Below, one piece after another: positions 7,231 through 16,084 of a stretch of DNA of 54,362 nt. A program made the translations under genes and the position numbers. Under the pieces are notes generated by a model, which saw only the letters and a list, made by a program, of their open reading frames with translations, made no database searches and was not told the origin of the DNA. This DNA is from Pseudomonadales bacterium (GTDB lineage Bacteria > Pseudomonadota > Gammaproteobacteria > Pseudomonadales > Azotimanducaceae). Each line of letters begins with the position of its first letter. Within the stretch, counting starts at the first letter, position 1. Where the stretch lies: NCBI GenBank assembly GCA_029246605.1, contig JAQWMV010000108.1, forward strand, positions 1 through 54,362, given 5' to 3'.

Positions 7231-10053
7231 ATGACTGGAACCGTTGTTAAGGCCAATGTAGCACAGGTGTTCCAGGGAACGCTGGAGGAAACGGTTCTCT
7301 CCGAGCTGCTACGAGTCTGTGAGCTTAGTGAATTTGTGTATCAAAATATCACGCGTTTTCCGGATATGGCGCGTGAACTTTTTAGCCTGCCTCTGGATTC
7401 TCGGGAAGACGGCTGGTACCGCCAGGCTCTCGAACCGTTACTAGCAGAAACCCGGGATGATTTTGATCGACTCCTAAGAGAATTTCGCCGACGGGAAATG
7501 GTACGAATCATCTTCCGCGATTTTTCAAAACGCAGTGATTTGATCGAAACTACTCGTGACCTATCCCTGTTTGCCGCAGCATCGATTGATGTGGCGCTGC
7601 GTTACCATTACCAAAGTTTAAGTCTACGTTTTGGCCTGCCAACTTCCGCTGAGGGGCAGGTACAACAAATGTGTGTGCTTGCTTTAGGTAAGTTGGGTGC
7701 CTTTGAGCTGAATCTATCTTCCGATGTGGATTTGGTCATGCTTTATGACCGGTCTGGTTTTACGGATGGTGAAAAGAAGGTCTCAAATCAGGAGTTTTTT
7801 CTGCGGGTCGCGCAACACCTTATTAAGTCCATAGATGAAAGGAACGCTGATGGTTTTGTGTTTCGTGTAGACATGAGGTTAAGACCCTATGGTGAAAGTA
7901 GCCCGGTGGTAAGCCACTGGGATGCAATGGAGACCTACTTTTTGGAACAGGGCAGAGACTGGGAACGTTACGCCTATATCAAAGCACGTCCCGTCGCAGG
8001 AGATATGCTTCTTGGCGAACGGTTTCTTGACTGGTTAAAACCATTTGTTTATCGACGTCATTTGGACTACGGCGCAATCGATGCGTTGCGCGAGATGAAA
8101 CTACTCATAAACCGGCAGGTGGTCACCAGGGAACAACAAGATGATCTCAAGCTTGGATCCGGTGGCATACGAGAAATTGAATTTATCGCCCAGGCGCACC
8201 AACTTATCTGGGGTGGAACCAATGAGAAGCTTCAAGAGCGGCGTTTGCTTGCAGTATTAAAAATTATGGCTGAGGAACGACTCTTTCCAGCTGAAGAAAT
8301 AGCGGAACTCGAAGCAGCGTATATTTTTCTGCGTAACAGCGAGCATGCGATTCAGGGAGAGAAAGATCGACAAACCCATCTGCTTCCTACTGATAGCAAC
8401 TCAGCGAGTCATCTCGCAGAGGTGATGGCTTTTGACGGTGTTGATGACTACTTGCACGCCCTTCAAGTGCACCGAAATAACGTCCGACGATGTTTTGATA
8501 GTTTTATGAGTGCCAGTGAAGTTGAGCAGGAAGTGTTGCTTGAGGGCAATATGTTTTGGCCAGGCGTATGGCGGGATCCAATGGCCAAGCCAGAGTTGTT
8601 ATCGGGTGCTGGATTTATCGATGTGGATGCTGTTTGCCGGACACTGGTGACATTTGCCGACGAGATGCTGCATCAAGATTTGCCAGGAGTTGTCACTGAA
8701 CGAATCAACAAATTGATGCCGTTATTGCTTAGTCTTGTGTCAAGTCAGGAGAGTCCAGACGAAACTCTGTATAGAGTATTACCCATCGTTGTGGCGATTG
8801 AACGGCGATCCACCTACATTTCATACCTGTTAGAGAACGTTGACGCACTGAAACGCACGATAGAACTCTGTGCCATGAGTCCCTGGGTAGCAACAAAGCT
8901 GAATGATTTTCCGATCCTGTTGTACGAGCTAGCCGATAGAAATATTGATGCATATTCCTTTTCCAGTAGCGATCTGACCCAACAGCTGGAAGAGATGTTG
9001 CTGGTGATAGAGTCGGAAGATTTTGAGTCACAAATGGACACGTTACGTGTTTTCAAAAATGCAGCGGTTTTACGTGTAGCGGTTTCGGAACTTGTGGGGC
9101 ATTTACCCCTGATGAAGGCGTCCGATGCACTGACGAACATCGCTGAAGTCATCCTGCAAAAGTCTCTAGATCTTGCCTGGAGATACCTCGCTGACCGACA
9201 TGGTAATCCAGCTGACCGGGATGGGGTGGAGCAGGAGCGGCAGTTTGCCATCATTGCCTATGGCAAGCTTGGTGGTATAGAACTCGCCTATGGGTCGGAT
9301 CTTGATCTGGTATTTCTATTTGATGCTGATATCCACGGGTCCACAACAGGCGATAAGGAAATCAACAACAATGTATTCTTTGTAAGGTTGGCGCAGAGAA
9401 TTATTCACATTCTAACGAGTTTCACTCGGTTTGGTGCACTCTATGAAGCTGATTTACGTTTGCGACCCGCCGGAAATAAAGGTGCTATGGTATCGACTAT
9501 CGCAAGCTTCGAACGTTATCAATCGGAAGAGGCATGGACCTGGGAACATCAGGCCCTTATTCGGGCGAGGTTTGTTGCCGGTGATGCCACGCTCGCAATT
9601 CAGTTCGAGGCAGTGCGCAAGGCAATTCTACAGAGTCATCGGAATCAACAGGACCTGAAAAAAGATGTAGTAGCGATGCGTGAGAAAATGCGCACCCACT
9701 TGATTGGCGCCAGAGAACAACCGCAATTGTTATCCAGCGTGGATCTAAAGCATGAAATGGGGGCTATTGTTGATATCGAATTTATGGTCCAATACGCCAT
9801 TCTTGCTTGGGCCGAAAAGCATCAGTTGCTAACGCGGTGGACCGATATGATGCGGCTCCTTGACGAGATTCGTGATTTTGAATTGATGCAGGACGACGCC
9901 GTGCAGCTTCTTCAAGAGGCCTATGTTGCGTATCGTTCAGCGGTTCATTATCAGTCGTTGGGTGGTGAGGTGTCGTCTTTCGACACACTGGAAGATTATC
10001 GTCAGGGTGTTTTCGGATTATGGCGAAAAGTTATGTCGCAGGACGAATCATAA
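7231..10053 (+). CDS. glnE: bifunctional glutamine synthetase adenylyltransferase/deadenylase
   Basis: GlnE adds AMP to and removes it from a tyrosine of glutamine synthetase, tuning nitrogen assimilation in response to PII and glutamine. The 940-residue length is usual. There are two nucleotidyltransferase domains. The N-terminal deadenylase has LGKLGAFELNLSSDVDL (about residue 151) and FRVDMRLRPYGESSPVV. The C-terminal adenylyltransferase has YGKLGGIELAYGSDLDL (about 676) and LRLRPAGNKGAMV. Each keeps the Gly-Ser-Asp-x-Asp type metal site. Placement before ilvE (here a relic) and waaF matches the Pseudomonas order. It ends 17 bp before the ilvE relic. Confidence 0.97.
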   Translation: MTGTVVKANVAQVFQGTLEETVLSELLRVCELSEFVYQNITRFPDMARELFSLPLDSREDGWYRQALEPLLAETRDDFDRLLREFRRREMVRIIFRDFSKRSDLIETTRDLSLFAAASIDVALRYHYQSLSLRFGLPTSAEGQVQQMCVLALGKLGAFELNLSSDVDLVMLYDRSGFTDGEKKVSNQEFFLRVAQHLIKSIDERNADGFVFRVDMRLRPYGESSPVVSHWDAMETYFLEQGRDWERYAYIKARPVAGDMLLGERFLDWLKPFVYRRHLDYGAIDALREMKLLINRQVVTREQQDDLKLGSGGIREIEFIAQAHQLIWGGTNEKLQERRLLAVLKIMAEERLFPAEEIAELEAAYIFLRNSEHAIQGEKDRQTHLLPTDSNSASHLAEVMAFDGVDDYLHALQVHRNNVRRCFDSFMSASEVEQEVLLEGNMFWPGVWRDPMAKPELLSGAGFIDVDAVCRTLVTFADEMLHQDLPGVVTERINKLMPLLLSLVSSQESPDETLYRVLPIVVAIERRSTYISYLLENVDALKRTIELCAMSPWVATKLNDFPILLYELADRNIDAYSFSSSDLTQQLEEMLLVIESEDFESQMDTLRVFKNAAVLRVAVSELVGHLPLMKASDALTNIAEVILQKSLDLAWRYLADRHGNPADRDGVEQERQFAIIAYGKLGGIELAYGSDLDLVFLFDADIHGSTTGDKEINNNVFFVRLAQRIIHILTSFTRFGALYEADLRLRPAGNKGAMVSTIASFERYQSEEAWTWEHQALIRARFVAGDATLAIQFEAVRKAILQSHRNQQDLKKDVVAMREKMRTHLIGAREQPQLLSSVDLKHEMGAIVDIEFMVQYAILAWAEKHQLLTRWTDMMRLLDEIRDFELMQDDAVQLLQEAYVAYRSAVHYQSLGGEVSSFDTLEDYRQGVFGLWRKVMSQDES

Positions 10054-10070
10054 ACAAGTAGGTAATCAAC

Positions 10071-10217
10071 GTGGATGGAACATTAGCAGATAGGGATGGT
10101 GTTAATTGGATAGATGGGAAACTCGTTTCCTGGCGTGAAATTACTGACAAACTTCAGACTAGTGATCAGGTGATGGGCCGACAGGAGCAGCATGACTGGT
10201 CGATACTGGTCGGCTAA
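10071..10217 (+). pseudogene. ilvE: 48-codon in-frame relic of branched-chain aminotransferase
   Basis: This short frame (GTG start) lies between glnE and waaF, exactly where Pseudomonas has ilvE. Residues 6-23 (ADRDGVNWIDGKLVSWRE) match the IlvE N-terminus, and ITDKLQ followed by HDWSILV matches the last 25 or so residues of IlvE. About 250-260 residues are missing between, including the PLP-lysine region. Start, frame and stop all survive, so the deletion is in frame with a junction near codon 23-24. The product cannot be an aminotransferase. The match is from memory of the family, not from a search. Keeping the frame open may preserve translation through to waaF, which starts 9 bp later. 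Confidence 0.75.
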
Positions 10218-10226
10218 GAAACACTG

Positions 10227-11237
10227 ATGTCTAAACAGCGTATCCTGGTTGTCAGTCCGTCCTGGATTGGTGACATGGTCATGTCTCAGACGCTCTATGC
10301 GCTATTAAAAAAACAAGATAAAGAAATTGATGTTATTGCGCCAGCTGCATCGAAACCACTGTTGTCCAGAATGCCTGAAGTCAACAGGTCTATGTTATTC
10401 GATGTTGGACATGGCGAATTACGCTATGGCTATCGTCGTCAATTTGCACGTTCGTTAAAACGGAACAACTACCAGCAGGCGATAGTGCTACCCAATTCGT
10501 TAAAGTCAGCACTTGTGCCCTTCCTTGCAGAGATTCCTGTCCGCACGGGTTTCCGCGGTGAGATGCGCTATATACTGCTGAATGACATTCGACTTTTGGA
10601 CGAAAGGCGCTTGCCTCGAATGATAGATCGTTTCATGGCGCTGGGACTGCCTGCAATGACACCCTTACCGGACCCTGAACAACCTCGGCTAACTGTGGAC
10701 GAACGCAATCAGACAGAATGCTTGCGTCAACTCGGACTCGATACGAATGCAACAATACTTGGTCTATGCCCTGGCGCGGAATTTGGCGATGCCAAACGCT
10801 GGCCAGTAAGCAAATTTTCTGAAGTAGCTGAGGCCGCTATTGAGAAAGGCATGCAGGTGTGGATATTCGGCTCTGCAGCGGATCGAAGTATTAGCGACAA
10901 GATCATTGAACAGATACCACCCGTGATGCGGGAACATTGCCAAAACCTGGCGGGAAGAACTACGCTGCTTGACGCAATCGATCTCTTAAGCCTCTGCGGT
11001 GAAGTAGTAACCAACGACTCAGGGCTGATGCATGTCGCCGCTGCCGTCGGCCGTAAAACGGTTGTGCTCTATGGCTCAACATCACCGAATTTTACTCCTC
11101 CACTGACCGAAAAGGCAGTCATTGTTAGTGAAGATATTTCTTGTAGCCCTTGTTTTAAAAGGACTTGCCCCCTTGGCCACAAGAATTGCCTGAATTTGCT
11201 GGATGCCAGTCAGGTGATATCTCGGCTGCAGGAATAG
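10227..11237 (+). CDS. waaF: ADP-heptose:LPS heptosyltransferase II
   Basis: WaaF adds the second L-glycero-D-manno-heptose to the LPS inner core on the cytosolic face of the inner membrane. The 336-residue protein is a GT9-family enzyme. Signatures are SPSWIGDMVMSQTLY at the N-terminus, CPGAEFGDAKRWP (about residue 183) and TNDSGLMHVAAAVGRKTVVLYG (about 261-282, quoted in part: the acceptor/ADP-heptose site). It opens the LPS core cluster. Its TAG stop overlaps the waaC GTG start by one base, indicating coupled translation. Confidence 0.95.
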   Translation: MSKQRILVVSPSWIGDMVMSQTLYALLKKQDKEIDVIAPAASKPLLSRMPEVNRSMLFDVGHGELRYGYRRQFARSLKRNNYQQAIVLPNSLKSALVPFLAEIPVRTGFRGEMRYILLNDIRLLDERRLPRMIDRFMALGLPAMTPLPDPEQPRLTVDERNQTECLRQLGLDTNATILGLCPGAEFGDAKRWPVSKFSEVAEAAIEKGMQVWIFGSAADRSISDKIIEQIPPVMREHCQNLAGRTTLLDAIDLLSLCGEVVTNDSGLMHVAAAVGRKTVVLYGSTSPNFTPPLTEKAVIVSEDISCSPCFKRTCPLGHKNCLNLLDASQVISRLQE

Positions 11238-12253
11238 TGAAAATACTCATCATTAAGATGTCATCTCTGGGTGATGTGATTCATACATTACCTGCAATAT
11301 CTGATATTTGTGCACAGATCGAAGATGTACAAATTGACTGGGTTGTTGAAGAAGCTTTTGCAGACATCCCGGCGCTTCATCCCGGCGTAAAGAATGTCCT
11401 GCCGATTGCATTGCGTCGTTGGCGACACAAGCCAATCACGGCTATCGCTAGTAAAGAGATTCGAACTTTTTTAAAGGCGCTACATCACGAGACCTATGAT
11501 CTCGTGCTAGACGCTCAGGGATTGATTAAGAGTGCGCTGTTTGCAAGATTGAGCCATGGTAGAACCGTTGGTTTAGATTGGAACTCAAGTCGGGAAAGTC
11601 TCGCGAGTTTATTTTACGACCAGCGCATCAGTATAGCGCGAGAGCAACATGCAGTTGATCGGACGAGGCAATTGGCTGCGCTGACCTTTGACTATACATT
11701 GAGCGGTGCTGCTAATTTTGGGTTTGCATTGGCGCAAATTCAAACACCAGCAATTATGTTGTTGCATGGCACCACGTGGCAGTCAAAACACTGGCCTGAG
11801 GAGCAGTGGCGGGCGCTCGCCGTAATTATTCGAAATGCTGGATATAAATTGGTGATACCCGCAGGTAACCCGGTGGAGAGTGCTCGAGCGTCTCGGATTG
11901 CGATTGATGAAACAGAGCTGCTTCCGCCAACGTCTCTCGGTGAACTTGTCAGGAATATGATGGCTTGTAGTGGCGTAGTCTCAGTTGATACCGGACTTGG
12001 TCACCTGGCCGGGGCGCTTGGATTGCCAACGGTCGGGATATATGGATCAACTGATCCGATACTTACTGGTGTTCGCGGGGTAAACGCAAAAACGTTAGCA
12101 AGCGATCACTTACCCTGTATCCCCTGTAAAAAAAGACATTGTAAGTTATCTCAGGACGACTGTAAAATCTATCCACCTTGCTTAGCAGAAACAACGCCGG
12201 AAACCACGTGGATAGCGCTACAGTCTCAAATCAGGTTAGCATCCGGAAGCTGA
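11237..12253 (+). CDS. waaC: ADP-heptose:LPS heptosyltransferase I
   Basis: WaaC adds the first heptose to Kdo2-lipid A. It is a GT9-family protein of 338 residues from GTG 11237, which overlaps the waaF stop (TAGTG). The start gives the family N-terminus VKILIIKMSSLGDVIHTLPA; the frame is open further upstream inside waaF, but that extension has no family match. Other motifs are LLHGTTWQSKHWPEEQW (about residue 173) and VSVDTGLGHLAGALGLP (about 248). The stop TGA overlaps a CTG that could start the next gene, so translation of waaF-waaC-waaG is likely coupled. Confidence 0.95.
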   Translation: MKILIIKMSSLGDVIHTLPAISDICAQIEDVQIDWVVEEAFADIPALHPGVKNVLPIALRRWRHKPITAIASKEIRTFLKALHHETYDLVLDAQGLIKSALFARLSHGRTVGLDWNSSRESLASLFYDQRISIAREQHAVDRTRQLAALTFDYTLSGAANFGFALAQIQTPAIMLLHGTTWQSKHWPEEQWRALAVIIRNAGYKLVIPAGNPVESARASRIAIDETELLPPTSLGELVRNMMACSGVVSVDTGLGHLAGALGLPTVGIYGSTDPILTGVRGVNAKTLASDHLPCIPCKKRHCKLSQDDCKIYPPCLAETTPETTWIALQSQIRLASGS

Positions 12254-14568
12254 AACTAGCGTTCTGTCTCTATAAGTATTTCCCTCAGGGTGGCTTACAA
12301 CTTGATTTTTTGCATATCGCAAAAGACTGTCAACGTCGTGGTCATGAGATCCGTGTATATACCCTGGAGTGGGTAGGCGATATTCCCGATGGCTTTGAAG
12401 TCATCATTGTCCCGGTTTATGCCTTAACCAATCACACCAGAAAGGAGCGCTTTAGTACCTGGGTTAATGCGGCGTTGCATCGTGATCCCGTCGATGGCGT
12501 TATTGGCATCAATAAAATGCCAGGTCTTGATGTCTACTACGCAGCGGACTCGTGCTATGAAGAAAAAATGCAGACCCAGCGGGGTTGGTTAGACCGTCAG
12601 TTTCCCCGATACCACCATTTTGCGAGTTATGAGGATGCTGTTTTCGGTAAAGATAGTTTGACAGAAATACTCATGATATCTGATGTGCAACGTCCGTTTT
12701 TTGAAAAGCATTACGGGACTTCAAGAGACCGCATGCATTTTCTACCGCCAGGCATCTCCAGTGACCGAATTGCGCCAGAGAACGTTGATGAGATTCGCAG
12801 CCAAATGCGGGCCGAACTGGGAGTCGCCGATGATGAGTATATGCTGCTGACCGTGGGCTCCGGCTTTATCAAAAAAGGGGTTAGCCGAGCATTGCATGCG
12901 CAACGATCGTTACCGGTGGAGATACGGGAAAAAACCAAATATTTCATCGTCGGTAGAGACACGCCCGCACCTTTTAACCGGCTAATTTTCAGGTTGGGTT
13001 TACGCAAGCACGTGACGATTTTGTCAGAGGGTCGCGATCCCAACGAGATTCCGAGATTTCTTTTTGCTGCAGATCTTCTAATACATCCGGCAACCGATGA
13101 AAGTGCGGGGATCATCCTCATAGAGGCGGTCGTGGCAGGATTGTCCGTGCTTGCTACGGATAACTGTGGCTATGGCCACTATGTAGAAGAAGCAGAGGTA
13201 GGCAGCCTGGTTAAAAGTCCTTTTGAGCAAAAGGCCCTAAATAAGAAACTGTTGGGAATGCTGCAGACTGATAGAAGACTCGAGTGTCTTGAGAATGGCC
13301 GTCGCTTCGCAAAACAAGCCAATATTTATTCTCTACATCAGGAAGCGTCTTATCATATAGAGCGTGTAATAACTGAACGATCTACTCGGATAGGCTATGA
13401 GGGGACGCTCGCGTTTACGCTATATAAGTATATGACCTTTGGTGGATTACAGCTGGACTTCATTCGTATTGCCACTGAATGTCAGCGGCGAGGCTATAAG
13501 ATTAGAGTGTATACGGTTTCCTGGGAAGGTCCGGTACCGCTTGATTTTGATGTGGTGATAGTGCCCGTAAAGTCCATGACAAACCACAGCCGTAATAAGA
13601 AATTTACCGATTGGGTTGGCAATCACCTTAAAGAACACCCTGTTAACAGTGTCGTGGGCTTTAATAAGATGCCGGGTCTCAATATCTACTATGCTGCGGA
13701 TACCTGCTATGCAGAAAAAATGCAAACACAGCGTCGTTGGTATCATCGTCTATTACCCAGACACCATCATTTTGCGAAATACGAGCAGGCTGTATTTGAC
13801 CGATCATCCGAGACAGAGATTTTGATGATCTCCGAGGTTCAAAAGCCTCTGTTTCTTAAGTATTACGGGACAAAAGATGAGCGCTTCCACCTGTTGCCGC
13901 CCGGCATTCTAAGGGACAGGCGTGCTCCACCAAATGCGGTCGATATTCGTGAAGAGCTGCGGCAGGAATTTTCCATTTCAGATAACGATTTTTTGCTGCT
14001 GATGGTAGGTTCCGGTTTTATTACCAAGGGCCTTGATCGTATCTTACTGGGCTTGGCCTCGTTGCCTGACGAAGTCCGTAGCAGAACCCGCCTAATCGCA
14101 ATTGGTCAGGATTCGCCAAAGAATTTTGAACGCATGGCCGATCGATTAGGTATTTCAGAAAGGGTTCAGATCCTAAAAGGCCGAGACGATATTACGCGAT
14201 TTCTATTGGGTGCTGATTTGCTTGTTCATCCTGCCTATCTGGAAAATACGGGAACTGTGTTGCTGGAGGCTATCGTTGCTGGATTGCCGGTATTGGCGAC
14301 GGACGTTTGTGGCTATGCACATTATATTAAAGAAGCGGGCGCAGGGAGATTGGTGCCATCTCCCTACGAGCAAAAAGTGTTCAATCAGCAGCTTCTCGGA
14401 TTAATAACTGAACCCGAACTCAAGGCGCTCCAGCAAAAGGGTCTTGCTTTTGCTAGGCATGCTGACATTTACAGTATGCCGCAGAGAGCAGCGGACATCA
14501 TTTGCCAGTATGCGCAGCAAAGGCGTTCAGAGTCTGCAGGCAGCCAGCTCCACGTAATTGACAACTGA
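12208..14568 (+). CDS. waaG: tandem WaaG-WaaG fusion, LPS glucosyltransferase I
   Basis: WaaG normally adds the first outer-core hexose to heptose II and has about 375 residues. This frame encodes about 786 residues holding two complete GT4-family WaaG units (about 16-395 and 400-775) joined by a short linker. Both keep the N-terminal GGLQLDF, NKMPGL, MQTQR and the Glu-x7-Glu motif (E298/E306 and E679/E687, counted from GTG 12208). Unit 2 is nearer the canonical sequence (ENTGTVLLEA, TKGLDR, YSMPQ). Unit 1 has diverged (ESAGIILIEA, KKGVSR). The start is uncertain: GTG 12208, or a non-standard CTG 12250 overlapping the waaC stop as CTGA, which fits the family N-terminus best. The stop overlaps the waaP ATG. 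Confidence 0.9.
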   Translation: MDSATVSNQVSIRKLKLAFCLYKYFPQGGLQLDFLHIAKDCQRRGHEIRVYTLEWVGDIPDGFEVIIVPVYALTNHTRKERFSTWVNAALHRDPVDGVIGINKMPGLDVYYAADSCYEEKMQTQRGWLDRQFPRYHHFASYEDAVFGKDSLTEILMISDVQRPFFEKHYGTSRDRMHFLPPGISSDRIAPENVDEIRSQMRAELGVADDEYMLLTVGSGFIKKGVSRALHAQRSLPVEIREKTKYFIVGRDTPAPFNRLIFRLGLRKHVTILSEGRDPNEIPRFLFAADLLIHPATDESAGIILIEAVVAGLSVLATDNCGYGHYVEEAEVGSLVKSPFEQKALNKKLLGMLQTDRRLECLENGRRFAKQANIYSLHQEASYHIERVITERSTRIGYEGTLAFTLYKYMTFGGLQLDFIRIATECQRRGYKIRVYTVSWEGPVPLDFDVVIVPVKSMTNHSRNKKFTDWVGNHLKEHPVNSVVGFNKMPGLNIYYAADTCYAEKMQTQRRWYHRLLPRHHHFAKYEQAVFDRSSETEILMISEVQKPLFLKYYGTKDERFHLLPPGILRDRRAPPNAVDIREELRQEFSISDNDFLLLMVGSGFITKGLDRILLGLASLPDEVRSRTRLIAIGQDSPKNFERMADRLGISERVQILKGRDDITRFLLGADLLVHPAYLENTGTVLLEAIVAGLPVLATDVCGYAHYIKEAGAGRLVPSPYEQKVFNQQLLGLITEPELKALQQKGLAFARHADIYSMPQRAADIICQYAQQRRSESAGSQLHVIDN

Positions 14569-15377
14569 TGGCTAAGCGTTTCGTTGATCAACGGTTTCAC
14601 CATCTATTTGACGGCGATTTTAAACAGGTTTCAGAATTCGAGGGGGAGATATTCAGGGAACTGGAGAACCGCAGGACGGTACGTGTTGAGAAACAGGGTG
14701 AACGATTTTTCGCGAAGACACACTTTGGTGTTGGCTGGCGAGAAATAGTAAAGAATCTGTGCCAGCTACGACTTCCTGTCTTAGGTGCGGAAAATGAGTT
14801 CAAGGCACTCAATGAGCTTCGTCGTTTGGGCATTGATTCTCTAACACCGGTCTTTTACTACAGCGCAGGTTTTAATCCAGCTAGGAGGAAGTCCTGTATC
14901 GTGACCAAAGCGCTTGAAAATACCAAGAGTATTGAAGAGTTATTGATCGAAGATGGAATTTCGGTTGCAATGAAACGAACGTTGATTCCTCGGCTTGCTG
15001 AGATCGCGCGTGTGCTACACAGCAATGGAATCAACCATCGTGATTTTTATGTTTGCCATTTTTTATTGGATATGACGAGGTCAGATCCCAGACCTTTTCT
15101 TATTGACCTGCATAGAGCACAGATTCGTAATCGAACACCTCAGCGTTGGCGAGTAAAAGATATTGGTGGGCTTTTTTTCTCCTGCTTCGACTATAACAAC
15201 GTCACGCATCGAGACGTGTATCGTTTTATGGCAGGTTATTCCGGCAAGACCCTCAGAGAGACTTTGCGGGATGATGCTTCGTTTTGGCATCAAGTTTTTG
15301 AGCGAGCCCAAAAGTTATATTTCCAGGACAATTGCGAATTGCCCAGATGGGTGGCACACATGTGGACTGCGCCTTGA
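14568..15377 (+). CDS. waaP: LPS core heptose(I) kinase
   Basis: WaaP (RfaP) phosphorylates heptose I of the inner core, which strengthens the outer membrane through divalent-cation bridges. The 269-residue length matches the family. It is a protein-kinase-like fold: VRVEKQGERFFAKTHFG carries the nucleotide-binding lysine region, GINHRDFYVCHFLL (about residue 149) is the catalytic loop with Asp, and PFLIDLHRAQIR (about 174) the metal-binding loop. The ATG overlaps the previous stop by one base (TGATG). Position right after waaG is the same as in Pseudomonas. Confidence 0.95.
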   Translation: MAKRFVDQRFHHLFDGDFKQVSEFEGEIFRELENRRTVRVEKQGERFFAKTHFGVGWREIVKNLCQLRLPVLGAENEFKALNELRRLGIDSLTPVFYYSAGFNPARRKSCIVTKALENTKSIEELLIEDGISVAMKRTLIPRLAEIARVLHSNGINHRDFYVCHFLLDMTRSDPRPFLIDLHRAQIRNRTPQRWRVKDIGGLFFSCFDYNNVTHRDVYRFMAGYSGKTLRETLRDDASFWHQVFERAQKLYFQDNCELPRWVAHMWTAP

Positions 15378-16081
15378 GCTGGTTTGTTCATGGCGCTTCG
15401 CCTATAGAATCAGAGACCTTTGCTTCCCCCAAGGCATGCCACCGGCTAGATGGTATTGTAGTCAGTGATTACGGACTCAATGAGCTGCGCAAGGTTGAAA
15501 TCCGTGGACAGAGCTATTTCATCAAAAAATATCATCGTCGTGGCCGCGGACTTAGACGCTACCTTGGTCGTAGTAGAGCACGGGCAGAGTGGGAAAATAT
15601 TCTTTTATTTCAAAGCCTTGGGATACCAACTCCAAGGCTGGTTGCCTATGGAGAATATGGTCAGAGCGGTGTGATTGTTACCGCAGCGTTACCTGACGTC
15701 TGCGATCTACAAGCATATTCCCAGCATGAGCTGAGTAGTCGATTTGTTGAATCGGTCATTGATCGTCTTTCTAGGTACGTTCGTACGCTGCATCACAACG
15801 GTTTCGTTCACAACGATCTAAAGTGGCGTAATATTCTGGCAAAACCGGATGGCGAACAGGTCTACATTATAGATAGTCCCCTCGGTCGACATGTACCACG
15901 AGTACTAATGGCCAGACGCATTGTGAAAGACCTTGCATGCCTGGATAAAGTTGCTAAGTATAGTCTTACCAGAACACAGCGGTTGAGGTTCTATCTTCGG
16001 TACAAAGATAGGGATCGACTTCGATCAGAGGACAAGCAAGAAATCATGAGGATCCAGCTGTTTTTCAAGGACAGGGAGTAG
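15347..16081 (+). CDS. LPS kinase family protein (InaA/WaaP-like)
   Basis: This protein of about 244 residues is a small kinase-like member of the Kdo/WaaP family, probably phosphorylating a core sugar on the cytosolic side. Visible motifs are GQSYFIKKYHRRGRG (about residue 53, nucleotide-binding lysines) and HHNGFVHNDLKWRNILA (about 147, catalytic loop), then VYIIDSPLGRH as the DFG-like segment, where the usual Asp is in IDSP. I took ATG 15347, which overlaps the end of waaP by 31 bp; the frame also has TTG 15332. Pseudomonas has similar genes of unclear acceptor specificity in the same place. The exact target sugar is not known. Confidence 0.85.
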   Translation: MGGTHVDCALSWFVHGASPIESETFASPKACHRLDGIVVSDYGLNELRKVEIRGQSYFIKKYHRRGRGLRRYLGRSRARAEWENILLFQSLGIPTPRLVAYGEYGQSGVIVTAALPDVCDLQAYSQHELSSRFVESVIDRLSRYVRTLHHNGFVHNDLKWRNILAKPDGEQVYIIDSPLGRHVPRVLMARRIVKDLACLDKVAKYSLTRTQRLRFYLRYKDRDRLRSEDKQEIMRIQLFFKDRE

Positions 16082-16084
16082 TAG

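Noticed and set aside
11165-11236. Upstream extension of waaC inside waaF
   Set aside because: The family N-terminus begins at GTG 11237; the extension is an off-frame reading of waaF.
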